DNA of 64,000 nucleotides from Phycisphaerae bacterium RAS1 (GTDB taxonomy: Bacteria; Planctomycetota; Phycisphaerae; UBA1845; Fen-1342): NCBI GenBank assembly GCA_007859745.1, contig SMLU01000001.1, positions 930,001 to 994,000 on the forward strand, in the 5' to 3' direction. Position 1 is the stretch's first letter; the number at the start of each line of letters is the position of its first letter. A program made the position numbers and the translations under genes. The notes beneath the pieces are model-generated. The model did no database searches. It was not told the DNA's origin and saw only the letters and a program-made list of their open reading frames with translations. Positions 53,119 to 61,676 of this stretch are shown here, piece after piece.

Positions 53119-54105
53119 ATGAAGGCGGTACAACAGCAATTCCAGTGGCTCGACGCCGGCGATGCGACGAAAAAACCGCCTCCTGCGGCTGAAAATGCCG
53201 AACTCGACGCATCGCTTCCGGAACGTCAACCGACCGGGCAGCCCACCTCTGCGCACGATGAAATCAACCTGATTCAAGCGGAGCGCGCGGACCGACCGGA
53301 CGGTCTGCCCATTCCGGCGCCGTTACCCCAGGCTGTAGATGCAGGAGTGTTCGGCCAAACCGTTAACGGGCCGGTGGAACCGGACGTTGATGAGGTTGCG
53401 GCGCTTACTGAACAACACGCCGATGAAATGATCGTCCTTCTCGCCGACTGCAACGCGATCGAAGATTCGATCCGTGACGGCTGCGATCCGCGCACCGGAC
53501 GTGTGCCAAAGACGCCCGAGGCTCGAACCCGGCTCGCAGAATCCCTGCAAGCGGAGGCGCATCGTCTGAGCACGGCTTACGCAGACGCAGTCGCCGCCTA
53601 CGCGGGAGCGTTCGGCGACGAAGCTGCCCAGGCGCTGGATGTCTGGGTCCGGAAGGCAACCGCCGACGCGTGCGCTGTGTCACCCTCATACGACGCGACG
53701 CATCCGTGGCACTACTTCCACGCCGGCGACAACGCGATTCCGGTCCCCGTAGGCGAAATACCGGCCGACGACCAGGCCGGCCAATTTGTTGAACGCGATC
53801 TCCCCAAGCATCCCGCCAAACGGCTCGCGAGGTTGCGTGAGCTGTTCGCGCGGGAATCGCAACTGTTGGAGGCTGATCGCGCGCGTTACATGGAGATCGT
53901 CGAGCGCGGAGCGGAAGCGCTCAGCCGCTACGACCGCGAGATCGCGCACACCAGTGACGCAATGGCCCGCGCAACCACACTCGCGCTCAAGTACCGGCAT
54001 GTGAGCCTGGGCTTGGGCCGCGTGCAATGGATCCGCGCGGAATTGCGTCGGCTGGGTGCCGTCGATCTGTTCGAGCCAAGCAACAGCATGGACGACTCGA
54101 CCTGA
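53119..54105 (+). CDS. Hypothetical helical protein
   Basis: A 328-residue protein (335 if the GTG at 53098 is used; neither start has a clear ribosome site). The first 90 residues are Pro/Ala/Asp-rich and probably disordered. The remainder is mostly helical and acidic with ALTEQHADEMIVLLADCNAI and RLRELFARESQLLEADRARY, possibly a coiled coil. No domain recognised. It lies in the element region and may be an accessory or structural protein. Confidence 0.55.
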   Translation: MKAVQQQFQWLDAGDATKKPPPAAENAELDASLPERQPTGQPTSAHDEINLIQAERADRPDGLPIPAPLPQAVDAGVFGQTVNGPVEPDVDEVAALTEQHADEMIVLLADCNAIEDSIRDGCDPRTGRVPKTPEARTRLAESLQAEAHRLSTAYADAVAAYAGAFGDEAAQALDVWVRKATADACAVSPSYDATHPWHYFHAGDNAIPVPVGEIPADDQAGQFVERDLPKHPAKRLARLRELFARESQLLEADRARYMEIVERGAEALSRYDREIAHTSDAMARATTLALKYRHVSLGLGRVQWIRAELRRLGAVDLFEPSNSMDDST

Positions 54106-54652
54106 ACGGGGTGGTTGACACGCAAGTCCTCCGCCACGTTGGCGCGGACGAGCGCCCTCCGACTCTGGTCCATACCGGCAGCGGGGCTGCGCCGATGGCT
54201 GCCTGGCACGTCCGCCCTCATCGGGGCGGGGGGCCTGCCGGCCTCGCGGGGCGAGCCCCGATGACGACGGCCGTGTACGGCAGCAGCACCAAACACTGTT
54301 TGATTAGCGGCTACCAGCTGTGGCAGTATGTCGAAGGGAACAGCGTCGTACAGCACGGCCGGTCCACACCTCGATTGTCAGTCGCACGGTGTCACGCCGC
54401 AGCAACGCACGAGATCGTTCAAACTGAACAACCGTCCGGCACGTTGGGCCGTGCGATTCTGTTCCCTCGTACATTGCTGCGGCGACCAGGAACTCCGCTT
54501 TCCTCGTTGGTGCCGCACACCGAGCCGGGTAGACGAACAGACCGACCCTCGATGGACGCGCGGCGTGCGCCGAGAGGCCGGTGGTGCATTTCACGGTTTG
54601 GATACGGTTCATTTCATTTCGCTAACGCGACCAACACAAAGGAGACGTGCAT
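54106..54652. repeat. Intergenic region with hairpin repeat (copy at 54206-54283)
   Basis: No gene is supported in about 550 bases. CATCGGGGC (54219-54227) pairs with GCCCCGATG (54255-54263); the flanks and interior match 36715-36794. TTTCATTTCGCTAACGCG near 54610 precedes AAAGGAG at 54639-54644 for the DUF932 gene. Confidence 0.55.
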
Positions 54653-55678
54653 ATGGAGACCTTGACGAGGGCATCCGATGAGTTGTTCCGGCGCGGGCCG
54701 GACGAACGATTCGATTCGCTGCAATCGCTGTACGACCACTGTTACGCGACGCGAACCAATTCGATCGACCGCTGGCACCCGCCGCAGTCGATTCAGCCGG
54801 CGCCAGGCGGCGGCCGGTTCCGCGTCACCGTCGGCAACGACGGCGAGTTCTCACTGAATGACTGGAGTTTTGGGCAGTTCTGCCGGCTCGCCGGTGTCAG
54901 CAAGGAGACCGTCAACCGCGTTTCGGCCGGAACAGCGGCGCAGATCTTTCGCGAGACCATGCCGAGCGGTGACAAGCCGCTGCAACTACTCACGCAGGAC
55001 GACGCGATTCGTTCGATCCACGGCACGGCTTACACGCGGCTGCACAACGTAGACCTGCTGAACGTCGTCCGCGAGTTCGCGACCGACTTTCAGCCGCCGC
55101 AGACGGCGTGTAACGGCGGCACGGGCCTGTACTGCGGTGAGCAGGACATGTTTGTGTTCCTGATCGACCCGCTCGGTTGGGCCGACATCAACGGTGAAGC
55201 TTTCGCACCGGGGTTCTTCCTGTGGAACTCGGAGGTGGGGAAGCGTTCGGTCGGCATGCAGACGTTCTGGTTCCAGGCGGTCTGCCAGAATCACATCGTT
55301 TGGGACGCCGTCGAGGTCATCGACTTTTCCCGCAAGCACACGGCCAACGTGCACGAGTGCCTGGGAGAAGTGCGGCGCCTGATCGCCAGCCTGGTCGAGA
55401 AACGCGACCAGCGCCGCGACGGGTTCGTGATGACGATCACACGGGCGATGGAAACCACGCTCGGCAGTGATGCCGACGAGGTCATGAAGCTGTTGGCCAA
55501 GCAGGGCATTCCGCGCAGCGTCGCCAAGGACGCTTTGGAGCTGGCCCGAGCGAACGGTCGATTCACGGTCTTCAGCGTTGTCGATGCCCTGACCCGCCTT
55601 GCCGGCAAGATTCGGAACGCCGGTGAGCGGACGGAGGCCGACGAAAGGGCTGGGGCGCTGCTGGCGCTTGTGGCCTGA
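54653..55678 (+). CDS. DUF932 (phage/plasmid-like) protein
   Basis: A 341-residue protein of the DUF932 family found on plasmids, phages and integrative elements. The ATG at 54653 has AAAGGAG eight bases upstream. Family-like segments are FSLNDWSFGQFCRLAGVSKE, RSIHGTAYTRLHNVDLLNVV and FFLWNSEVGKRSVGMQTFWF. No catalytic motif is evident. It stands directly before the recombinase and is another sign of an integrated element. Confidence 0.82.
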   Translation: METLTRASDELFRRGPDERFDSLQSLYDHCYATRTNSIDRWHPPQSIQPAPGGGRFRVTVGNDGEFSLNDWSFGQFCRLAGVSKETVNRVSAGTAAQIFRETMPSGDKPLQLLTQDDAIRSIHGTAYTRLHNVDLLNVVREFATDFQPPQTACNGGTGLYCGEQDMFVFLIDPLGWADINGEAFAPGFFLWNSEVGKRSVGMQTFWFQAVCQNHIVWDAVEVIDFSRKHTANVHECLGEVRRLIASLVEKRDQRRDGFVMTITRAMETTLGSDADEVMKLLAKQGIPRSVAKDALELARANGRFTVFSVVDALTRLAGKIRNAGERTEADERAGALLALVA

Positions 55679-55993
55679 AAGGAGGTTTCGCAGTACGACG
55701 CAATGTACTACGTTTGAAGGTTGAGAGACTCTGCACCACCGGGCCTCTCACCCATCCGAAATCATGGAATACCGAGCATTGAATCGCCATTGCGGGACAC
55801 GCGCTCCACCAGCGCGGTGAGCCTCGCTTCCGTCTATCCAGCCGGCGTCGCTCCGACGACGACGCACGTCCTTGCTCAGCCTCAAATCTCACTCAAACAG
55901 CGTTCTAGTTCCGCATTGCTTCAGGCGAATGTCCTGCTCGACAAGCCGCTGACAAGCGTGATAAAGGATGTTATCAAGCACGTTTTCACGCAC

Positions 55994-56983
55994 ATGAAAG
56001 AGGACAACGCCGCGACATCACACGCCGTTTTGGTGATCGAGCCGATCGAGCCGCCGGCGGCGATTCTGAGCGCAGGGACGAGTGCAAGATTCGCATATCA
56101 GGAGTTCTTCCAGGCCTCCATCGAGAATCCCCACACTCGACGGGCCTACCGGCACGCCGTCGATTGCCTGCTCGATTGGTGCAGGAAGCGTGATGTTGCG
56201 CTCCCGCAGGTCAGCCCGTGGCTCATCGGCGAGTACCTCGGTGGATTGCGGGACAGGTGCGGTGAGCCGCTGTCCAAACCGTCGCGCAAGCTCCATCTGG
56301 CGGCGCTGCGGCATTTCTTCGACCACCTCGTGCTACGGCACGCAGTTTCCCTCAATCCGGCCGCATCCGTCCGCGGACCACGCCATAGCGTCGTCGAAGG
56401 CCGCACGCCAGCTTTGAGCGTGGCCCAGGTCCGGCAATTGCTCGCGAAAATCGACGTGCAGACGCTTGTCGGGCTGCGCGACCGGGCCATCATTGGCGTG
56501 CTGATCTATACCGCTGTCCGCGTCGGCGCGATCGCCAAGCTCCGCCGGCGAGACTTCTTCACCGATGGTCGGCAGTGGCTCTTCCGGTTCGACGAGAAAG
56601 GCGGCAAGGAACGCATCATTCCCGCCCGCCACGATCTGGAGGGATTCGTCCGCGAGTATCTCACAGCGGCCGAGGATGCTCCGCCGGCAACGCCGCTATT
56701 TGTTTCGCTGCGGCGAGGAGGCACCGCGTTGCCACATGCTCCAGTACATCCCGGCGACATTCTGCGAATGGTGAAGCGTCGCCTTCGGCGATGTGGCCTG
56801 CCTGCGGACTCGCTATCGTGCCATTCCTTCCGCGCGACGACGATAACGAACCTGCTGGAGCAAGGTGTGCCGCTCGAAGACGTACAACACCTGGCCGGTC
56901 ACGCTGATCCGCGCACGACGCGGTTGTACGACCGTCGCCGCCGTGAAGTCACGCGAAACATAGTCGAACGAATCGCAATCTGA
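55994..56983 (+). CDS. Tyrosine recombinase/integrase (XerC/D-like)
   Basis: A 329-residue recombinase if the Met at 55994 is used; the frame stays open upstream to a TTG at 55721, and the start is not settled. The N-terminal SAM-like DNA-binding domain covers about 25-110 (ENPHTRRAYRHAVDCLLDWC). The catalytic set is complete: Arg176 in TAVRVG, Lys in KGGKERII, His277 and Arg280 in CHSFRATT, His303 in AGHADPRTT and Tyr312 in RLYDRR. It should integrate or excise the element by strand exchange through Tyr312. It is followed by a convergent helicase gene four bases away. Confidence 0.93.
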   Translation: MKEDNAATSHAVLVIEPIEPPAAILSAGTSARFAYQEFFQASIENPHTRRAYRHAVDCLLDWCRKRDVALPQVSPWLIGEYLGGLRDRCGEPLSKPSRKLHLAALRHFFDHLVLRHAVSLNPAASVRGPRHSVVEGRTPALSVAQVRQLLAKIDVQTLVGLRDRAIIGVLIYTAVRVGAIAKLRRRDFFTDGRQWLFRFDEKGGKERIIPARHDLEGFVREYLTAAEDAPPATPLFVSLRRGGTALPHAPVHPGDILRMVKRRLRRCGLPADSLSCHSFRATTITNLLEQGVPLEDVQHLAGHADPRTTRLYDRRRREVTRNIVERIAI

Positions 56984-56986
56984 CGC

Positions 56987-58657
56987 TTACGGTTCGTCCG
57001 CGTCGCCGACTTCGGATGGCTCGCCCGAGGTAATGTCGCGGATGGGCTGCCGACGCCCGAAGAGCTTGGTAAGCACGATTTCCGCGTCGTCAACCACCAC
57101 GAACCAGCGCCGTTTGAACTGGACGATTTCCTCGACGAAACCATAACGCCGCAATTCGTCGCGGTTGCCGGGAACACCGTTGAGGACCAGTTCAACGATC
57201 TCGTCGCCCGCGAGTCGCGAGCGCATCAGCCGCCAGCCGTTGTCCAGCTCAATGACTCCGCCGCCTTCGAGAATTGCCAGAATCTCGCCAACCGAGGCCT
57301 CGCCCAGTGGTGTACCGATTCCCAGGCGTTGCTTGACGTTCGGCACATCGGACGGACTCAGGTTCAGACCGACGAGCGCGCGCCCGTCCGCGAGAACCGC
57401 CCGGGCGATCTTGACGCTCTGAATGCCGGACGAGCCCATGATCTTGTCGTAGATGGGAAAAATGGCGCCGCTGAGAATGTAAAACCGCTTCGGCTCGGTT
57501 GCCGGCGTATTGTCGTATTCCCGGTCCCACCAGGGTCGTGCAACGTCGCGCTCAACGGGCTCGTATTTTTCAGTCAGTTCGTAGCGCTCCAGTCCGCGCC
57601 GTGCTCCCTTCACCGCCGTCAACAACACCTCGTTGGGTCGTGTTTCGATGTGCTCGCTCACGGCGTAGATTCGACCGCTACGGAGATTGCGGAAGAATCC
57701 CTCGCCCGCATGCATGATCGCGGCGGCGAACGTGTGCCGTTCGACTTCGACCTCGCCTTCCAATTCGTGCAACAGTGTGCGAGCGCCAGAGGCGGGATCG
57801 ACGAAAAGCAACTGCGGTTTGGTAACGGACCGCAGATTCTTCGCCCGGATCTCCTCGACTCCGAAATCGAATGCACCAGCGCGCTTGGCAGCCTCCACGG
57901 CCTCGACGTAACGCGCGTAGAACAACTCAAAGATGTGGTTCTGCTTCTCGACGTGCAGCACCATGATGCGGTTGAGGAACTGCTCGACGTTGCGCGCGTA
58001 GTTGTCGCGGACCGCCGTCTTCTCCTTGTTCAGAACGCCCATCCGCTCCAGGTCGCGCATTCCAAGGCCGGCGTCCACGTGCTCATTTCGCTCCACCTGC
58101 CGATACAGGCGGGTCAGTGCCGCCTTGCCGTATTCGTCTGTCACGTCCTCCGGTCGAAACAGGTCACTCGACAACGAATGCCGCTCACCCTTGGTGAGCG
58201 CTCCGAGCGCCGCAAGCCGCTTGGAAATTGCGTTGACGAGCCGCTTCTGGCCGGCGAGGTCCAGGAGGACGAGCCGAATGATCGGCGCTGAGGTTTGGTT
58301 CGAGCGATGCACGCGACCGAATGCCTGCATCTGCTGGTCAGCGGACCAGGAAAGCTGAAAGGCATAGAACGCCCGGCGCTGCTGATTGTGAGCCATGACA
58401 TCGGCGTGAACGCTGATGCCGGTCGAGCCGGCGCCGGAGATGATGGCGAGCCGCTTGCGACCCGATTGAAAAAGGCGCGTTTCGTACTCGTTAAGCTGGC
58501 GCCGCGGAACGCCATGCAGTTTCCGTCGGACGTACTTGCCGTTCTCCCACCGGTGTGTCCGGCCGCTGATTTCCGCGACGCTCTGCACACCAAAGTGGGA
58601 AACAAGCGCGTCCATCGGATTGTGCGGAAAGTCCAGGTCGGCGACTTTCTCCAGCAA
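56987..58657 (-). CDS. Strawberry-notch-type helicase, C-terminal part (frameshifted from 58491-61544)
   Basis: This 556-residue frame carries the C-terminal part of a strawberry-notch family SF2 helicase: LAIISGAGSTGISVHADVMA, LSWSADQQMQAFGRVHRSNQ and the downstream regulatory region. It has no ribosome site of its own. In the same frame upstream of its first Met, ARYQRRQKELLEKVADLD continues the helicase sequence that breaks off in the larger ORF after GNPEINRE. The two frames therefore belong to one gene with a shift near 58680-58690, in the run CTCGCGG. Either a real inactivating mutation, programmed frameshifting or a sequencing error could explain it. Confidence 0.8.
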   Translation of the reverse strand: MLEKVADLDFPHNPMDALVSHFGVQSVAEISGRTHRWENGKYVRRKLHGVPRRQLNEYETRLFQSGRKRLAIISGAGSTGISVHADVMAHNQQRRAFYAFQLSWSADQQMQAFGRVHRSNQTSAPIIRLVLLDLAGQKRLVNAISKRLAALGALTKGERHSLSSDLFRPEDVTDEYGKAALTRLYRQVERNEHVDAGLGMRDLERMGVLNKEKTAVRDNYARNVEQFLNRIMVLHVEKQNHIFELFYARYVEAVEAAKRAGAFDFGVEEIRAKNLRSVTKPQLLFVDPASGARTLLHELEGEVEVERHTFAAAIMHAGEGFFRNLRSGRIYAVSEHIETRPNEVLLTAVKGARRGLERYELTEKYEPVERDVARPWWDREYDNTPATEPKRFYILSGAIFPIYDKIMGSSGIQSVKIARAVLADGRALVGLNLSPSDVPNVKQRLGIGTPLGEASVGEILAILEGGGVIELDNGWRLMRSRLAGDEIVELVLNGVPGNRDELRRYGFVEEIVQFKRRWFVVVDDAEIVLTKLFGRRQPIRDITSGEPSEVGDADEP

Positions 58658-61544
58658 TTCCTTCTGACGACGCTGGTATCTCGCGGTTGATCTCAGGATT
58701 GCCAGCGGCGTCCAGGACCCGAACGCTGACGACGTTCCCCGTGAGCGGGTCGGTCTGCTCGCGATACTGGAACAAAGGAAACTGGGTTTCTATGAGCTGA
58801 ACGATCATCTCGCGCGGAGTGGCGTCCAGCTCGCTCAACTCCACGCCCTGGGCGCGTGCGTCACGCACCTTGCGGTCTGCCTGGGCCTCGCCCGTGTTGA
58901 ACAAGCTGAGCACTACCGACCGACCGGCATTCAGGTCCGCCCGAATCGCCGGAATCACATCCGGCAGCGAATACGCCAGCATGAGTTGCAGAAAGAAACG
59001 CTGCTGCGCGGCGTAGAACTGAGCGTAACGGTGCGCGTTGCGCTTCTGATGCGCGTGTTGTTCCGCTGACTCGAACGCGACGAGCAGCTCGGACCACAGG
59101 TCGGCGATCACGTCATACTGCCGCCGCTCGTCATCGGTCATCTTGTGCAGGAGCGGCTCGTACTCAACTGCGCTGTCCGGAACGATCGTGCCATCCGTCC
59201 GGCGCGTCGGACCGTAGCTGATCGTGCGCGATAAGTAAGTGCCGACGGATTTCAGGTCGCGGCAGAGCATCTCCATCGCGGCCACACCGCCGCGTTCCAT
59301 CGCCACCAGGAATGCCGAAAAATCGGGAAACGGCGCGCCGTCGCCCCACAGCCCTAGTCGCTCATACGGGGCCATGTGCCGCGCCTCGGTGGCGCCGGTG
59401 GCGCTGAAGTAGCGCACCCGTGCCTGGGGGAACATCCGCTGCAATGCGATGCCCATGTTCCCCCGCAGTGTCCCTTCATCAACCGTGGCCTTGCCCCCAT
59501 GCGGCGTCGCCGCAGCGTTCTTCATCAGGTGAGCTTCATCGAAGGCAATCACGCCGTCGAATTCCGGCCCGAGCCAATCGACGAGCTGTTTGAATCGAGG
59601 ACGCTCGCCATCGAAGTCGATCGACAGGAGCGTGTACGTCGTGAAGAGAACGCCGGAATCGGCTTGAATCACGTCCGAGTGCTTCGAGCGGGCTTGATGG
59701 ATGATGCGAAGCGGCAACCCGACGGCGTCGCGGTCGCGCTCGGCGTCAGCGACCAGTTGATGCGATGCTGAAATGTGAACGTGCCTGCTCCGACCTCGTT
59801 GAAGCTGATCGTAGATGAATGCGTAGATTTCGCGGCCCTTGCCGATTCCCGTGCCATCGCCATTCCAGTGCCCGCGTCGAGAACCATCGGGAAGCAGTGA
59901 TTCGGTTGCCTGGCCGGCGTAGATCACGTCTTCAAGTTGTATGTCCGAAACCCAGCCTTCACGCACGACATCGCCTGGCAGTGCATGCCGATACTGCACA
60001 TCAGGCGGCTCAACCGAGGCCATCGCCGTAGATTCGACGACGTTGGCGGGATGCGACTCCGTGCCATGAACGCGGGCTTTCTGAACGCGGTAGGCCGCGT
60101 AGACCGACCCCTCTTCGATCCGTAGGAGATGCGACTGCTGCGGCTCGCCAGGCGATGCTACGCAATGTTCAGGCGCGCCAGCGTGCTGACCACCAGACGC
60201 GCTGCCCAACTCCGCATCATTCCTTCGCTCTTCGGGAGCGGCGGTTTCTCCCATTCGAGCGTCGCATTCATGGCGGCTCGCGCCGCTCGCGGTCGTTCCG
60301 CTAGCAGGCGATTCCAGGTGATCCAGATTTCGGACATCTCGAAGCTCGCCGCATTCACCGGTGAGTCCCACGCGTCCAGAAGGTGTGCAATCAGCTCCAC
60401 CAACGGATCCGCTCCGTGCGGGCACTCCTGCCTGGTCAGGAATTGAAGTGCGCCCGCCGCCTGAACTCGAATCGAATCTGCGAATTCGCCCATAAACATC
60501 CTCCTGTGAAATCTCTTCAAGCTGCACCCATGCTTGGTGTAGCGTGAGTCTTGTGCCGGTGACGATTGTCGAGGGATCAGTGGTCGAGCCGTCGTGGTCG
60601 ATGACGATGATCTGGTTGTCAAAAGTCGTGCCGAACTTCGAGTAGGCGTTGCCGTCGATGCCGATGTTGGCCCGCACGCGAAAGCGATCTTTGATGTCAG
60701 CCCACCAAGCTTGGAACTTGGGGCGGTCCAGCGCCATACCCCGTCCGACGACCGCGACCAATCGGCCACCCGGCTTCAGCCTCAATAGGGCCTGTTCCAC
60801 ATGACGTGCCCCGAACTCGACGTTGTGACCGTTCACGCGACCCCCGGTCGCCGAAAATGGCGGGTTCATCACGATGGCGTCGTACAGCCGGTCCGGTGGG
60901 AGCAGGTTGTCGAGCCGCTCAGCGTCGAACGCAGTCGGCCTGAAGCCTTGCAGCTCCAACAGGCCCCGGCGGCGCGGGTCGATCTCGTTTGTATCGACGG
61001 TCGCGCCAGCGAGTCTCGCCAGAACGGCGAGACTCCCCGTCCCCGCACTCGGCTCAAGGACGTTCATGCCCGTGCAAATAGCCGCCGCGCTCACGACCAG
61101 CAGCGCCTCGGCGGGCGGCGTGCTGAATTGCTGAAGTTCGACCTGCGTAACGTCTCGCCGAGTTTGCCGTGGCATGCGGTCCTGTAGCGCGAGCAGCACC
61201 TCGGCTGACCCGGGCACGTCTACCAAGTCGAGAGCCGCGCGGGCTATGCAGATGTTCATTCCGGCTTCGGCCGCGTCGTACAGGTCGCGTGCGTGACCAG
61301 CCGAGCTTCCGAAGGACTCTCCGGCAAGCTGGTTCAGCGTGTGATTGTTGAACACCGATTTGGATTGAGCTTCCAGCAGCGACGCAACCCGCCGCGCGAG
61401 TAGGGCGACGGGGAGCGCCAGCCCATCGCCGTTTGGCTTCGCCACCAACTCGCTTCCGACTCTTTCGGCACCAGCTAGCGTCCCTTCCGTTTCGCGGGGA
61501 GGAGCCACGGACCAATCGAACTGGAACTGCGTAAACTTCGCCAT
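58491..61544 (-). CDS. DNA methyltransferase / strawberry-notch helicase fusion, N-terminal part
   Basis: An ORF of 1017 residues from the ATG at 61544 (MAKFTQFQFDWSVAPPRETE); the frame extends further up without support. Residues about 130-340 form a class I methyltransferase with NVLEPSAGTGSLAV and the catalytic NPPFSATGGRVNGHNVEFGA. After a linker (about 350-480) comes the SF2 ATPase core, with P-loop-like GNGTGIGKGREIYAF and a literal DEAH box in VIAFDEAHLMKN. The frame breaks off near 58685; the last 65 or so residues are out of frame. Such proteins are carried by plasmids and ICEs, probably in DNA modification or anti-defence. The linker overlaps a separate small gene (60158-60493). Confidence 0.78.
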   Translation of the reverse strand: MAKFTQFQFDWSVAPPRETEGTLAGAERVGSELVAKPNGDGLALPVALLARRVASLLEAQSKSVFNNHTLNQLAGESFGSSAGHARDLYDAAEAGMNICIARAALDLVDVPGSAEVLLALQDRMPRQTRRDVTQVELQQFSTPPAEALLVVSAAAICTGMNVLEPSAGTGSLAVLARLAGATVDTNEIDPRRRGLLELQGFRPTAFDAERLDNLLPPDRLYDAIVMNPPFSATGGRVNGHNVEFGARHVEQALLRLKPGGRLVAVVGRGMALDRPKFQAWWADIKDRFRVRANIGIDGNAYSKFGTTFDNQIIVIDHDGSTTDPSTIVTGTRLTLHQAWVQLEEISQEDVYGRIRRFDSSSGGGRTSIPDQAGVPARSGSVGGADCTPSGRVGLTGECGELRDVRNLDHLESPASGTTASGASRHECDARMGETAAPEERRNDAELGSASGGQHAGAPEHCVASPGEPQQSHLLRIEEGSVYAAYRVQKARVHGTESHPANVVESTAMASVEPPDVQYRHALPGDVVREGWVSDIQLEDVIYAGQATESLLPDGSRRGHWNGDGTGIGKGREIYAFIYDQLQRGRSRHVHISASHQLVADAERDRDAVGLPLRIIHQARSKHSDVIQADSGVLFTTYTLLSIDFDGERPRFKQLVDWLGPEFDGVIAFDEAHLMKNAAATPHGGKATVDEGTLRGNMGIALQRMFPQARVRYFSATGATEARHMAPYERLGLWGDGAPFPDFSAFLVAMERGGVAAMEMLCRDLKSVGTYLSRTISYGPTRRTDGTIVPDSAVEYEPLLHKMTDDERRQYDVIADLWSELLVAFESAEQHAHQKRNAHRYAQFYAAQQRFFLQLMLAYSLPDVIPAIRADLNAGRSVVLSLFNTGEAQADRKVRDARAQGVELSELDATPREMIVQLIETQFPLFQYREQTDPLTGNVVSVRVLDAAGNPEINREIPASSEGIAGESRRPGLSAQSDGRACFPLWCAERRGNQRPDTPVGERQVRPTETAWRSAAPA
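60158..60493 (-). CDS. Nested small gene inside the methyltransferase-helicase ORF
   Basis: A 111-residue protein in a different frame of the same strand, starting MGEFADSIRVQAAGALQFL. AGGAGG lies six bases before the ATG. It looks more protein-like (IAHLLDAWDSPVNAASFEMS, WITWNRLLAERPRAARAA) than the overlapping frame of the large ORF, whose linker here is Gly/Ser/Arg-rich. Either the large ORF reads through a real small gene by chance, meaning the methyltransferase and helicase were once separate genes flanking it, or both frames are translated. No family recognised. Confidence 0.6.
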   Translation of the reverse strand: MGEFADSIRVQAAGALQFLTRQECPHGADPLVELIAHLLDAWDSPVNAASFEMSEIWITWNRLLAERPRAARAAMNATLEWEKPPLPKSEGMMRSWAARLVVSTLARLNIA

Positions 61545-61676
61545 GAGCCTCTTCAAAAACACCGGCAGAACGGTCATTAGCGTTATGGTCGACCGGGAGA
61601 GCAACGTCGCATGGCGTTGACGACCGCCCGACTCTCGGTACAATTCGGGTTGTGTCTGGCACAAGGATTTTGGTGG

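Noticed and set aside
57329-58291. 320-residue plus-strand frame opposite the helicase C-terminus
   Set aside because: Antisense shadow of a recognised helicase region; no ribosome site or family resemblance.
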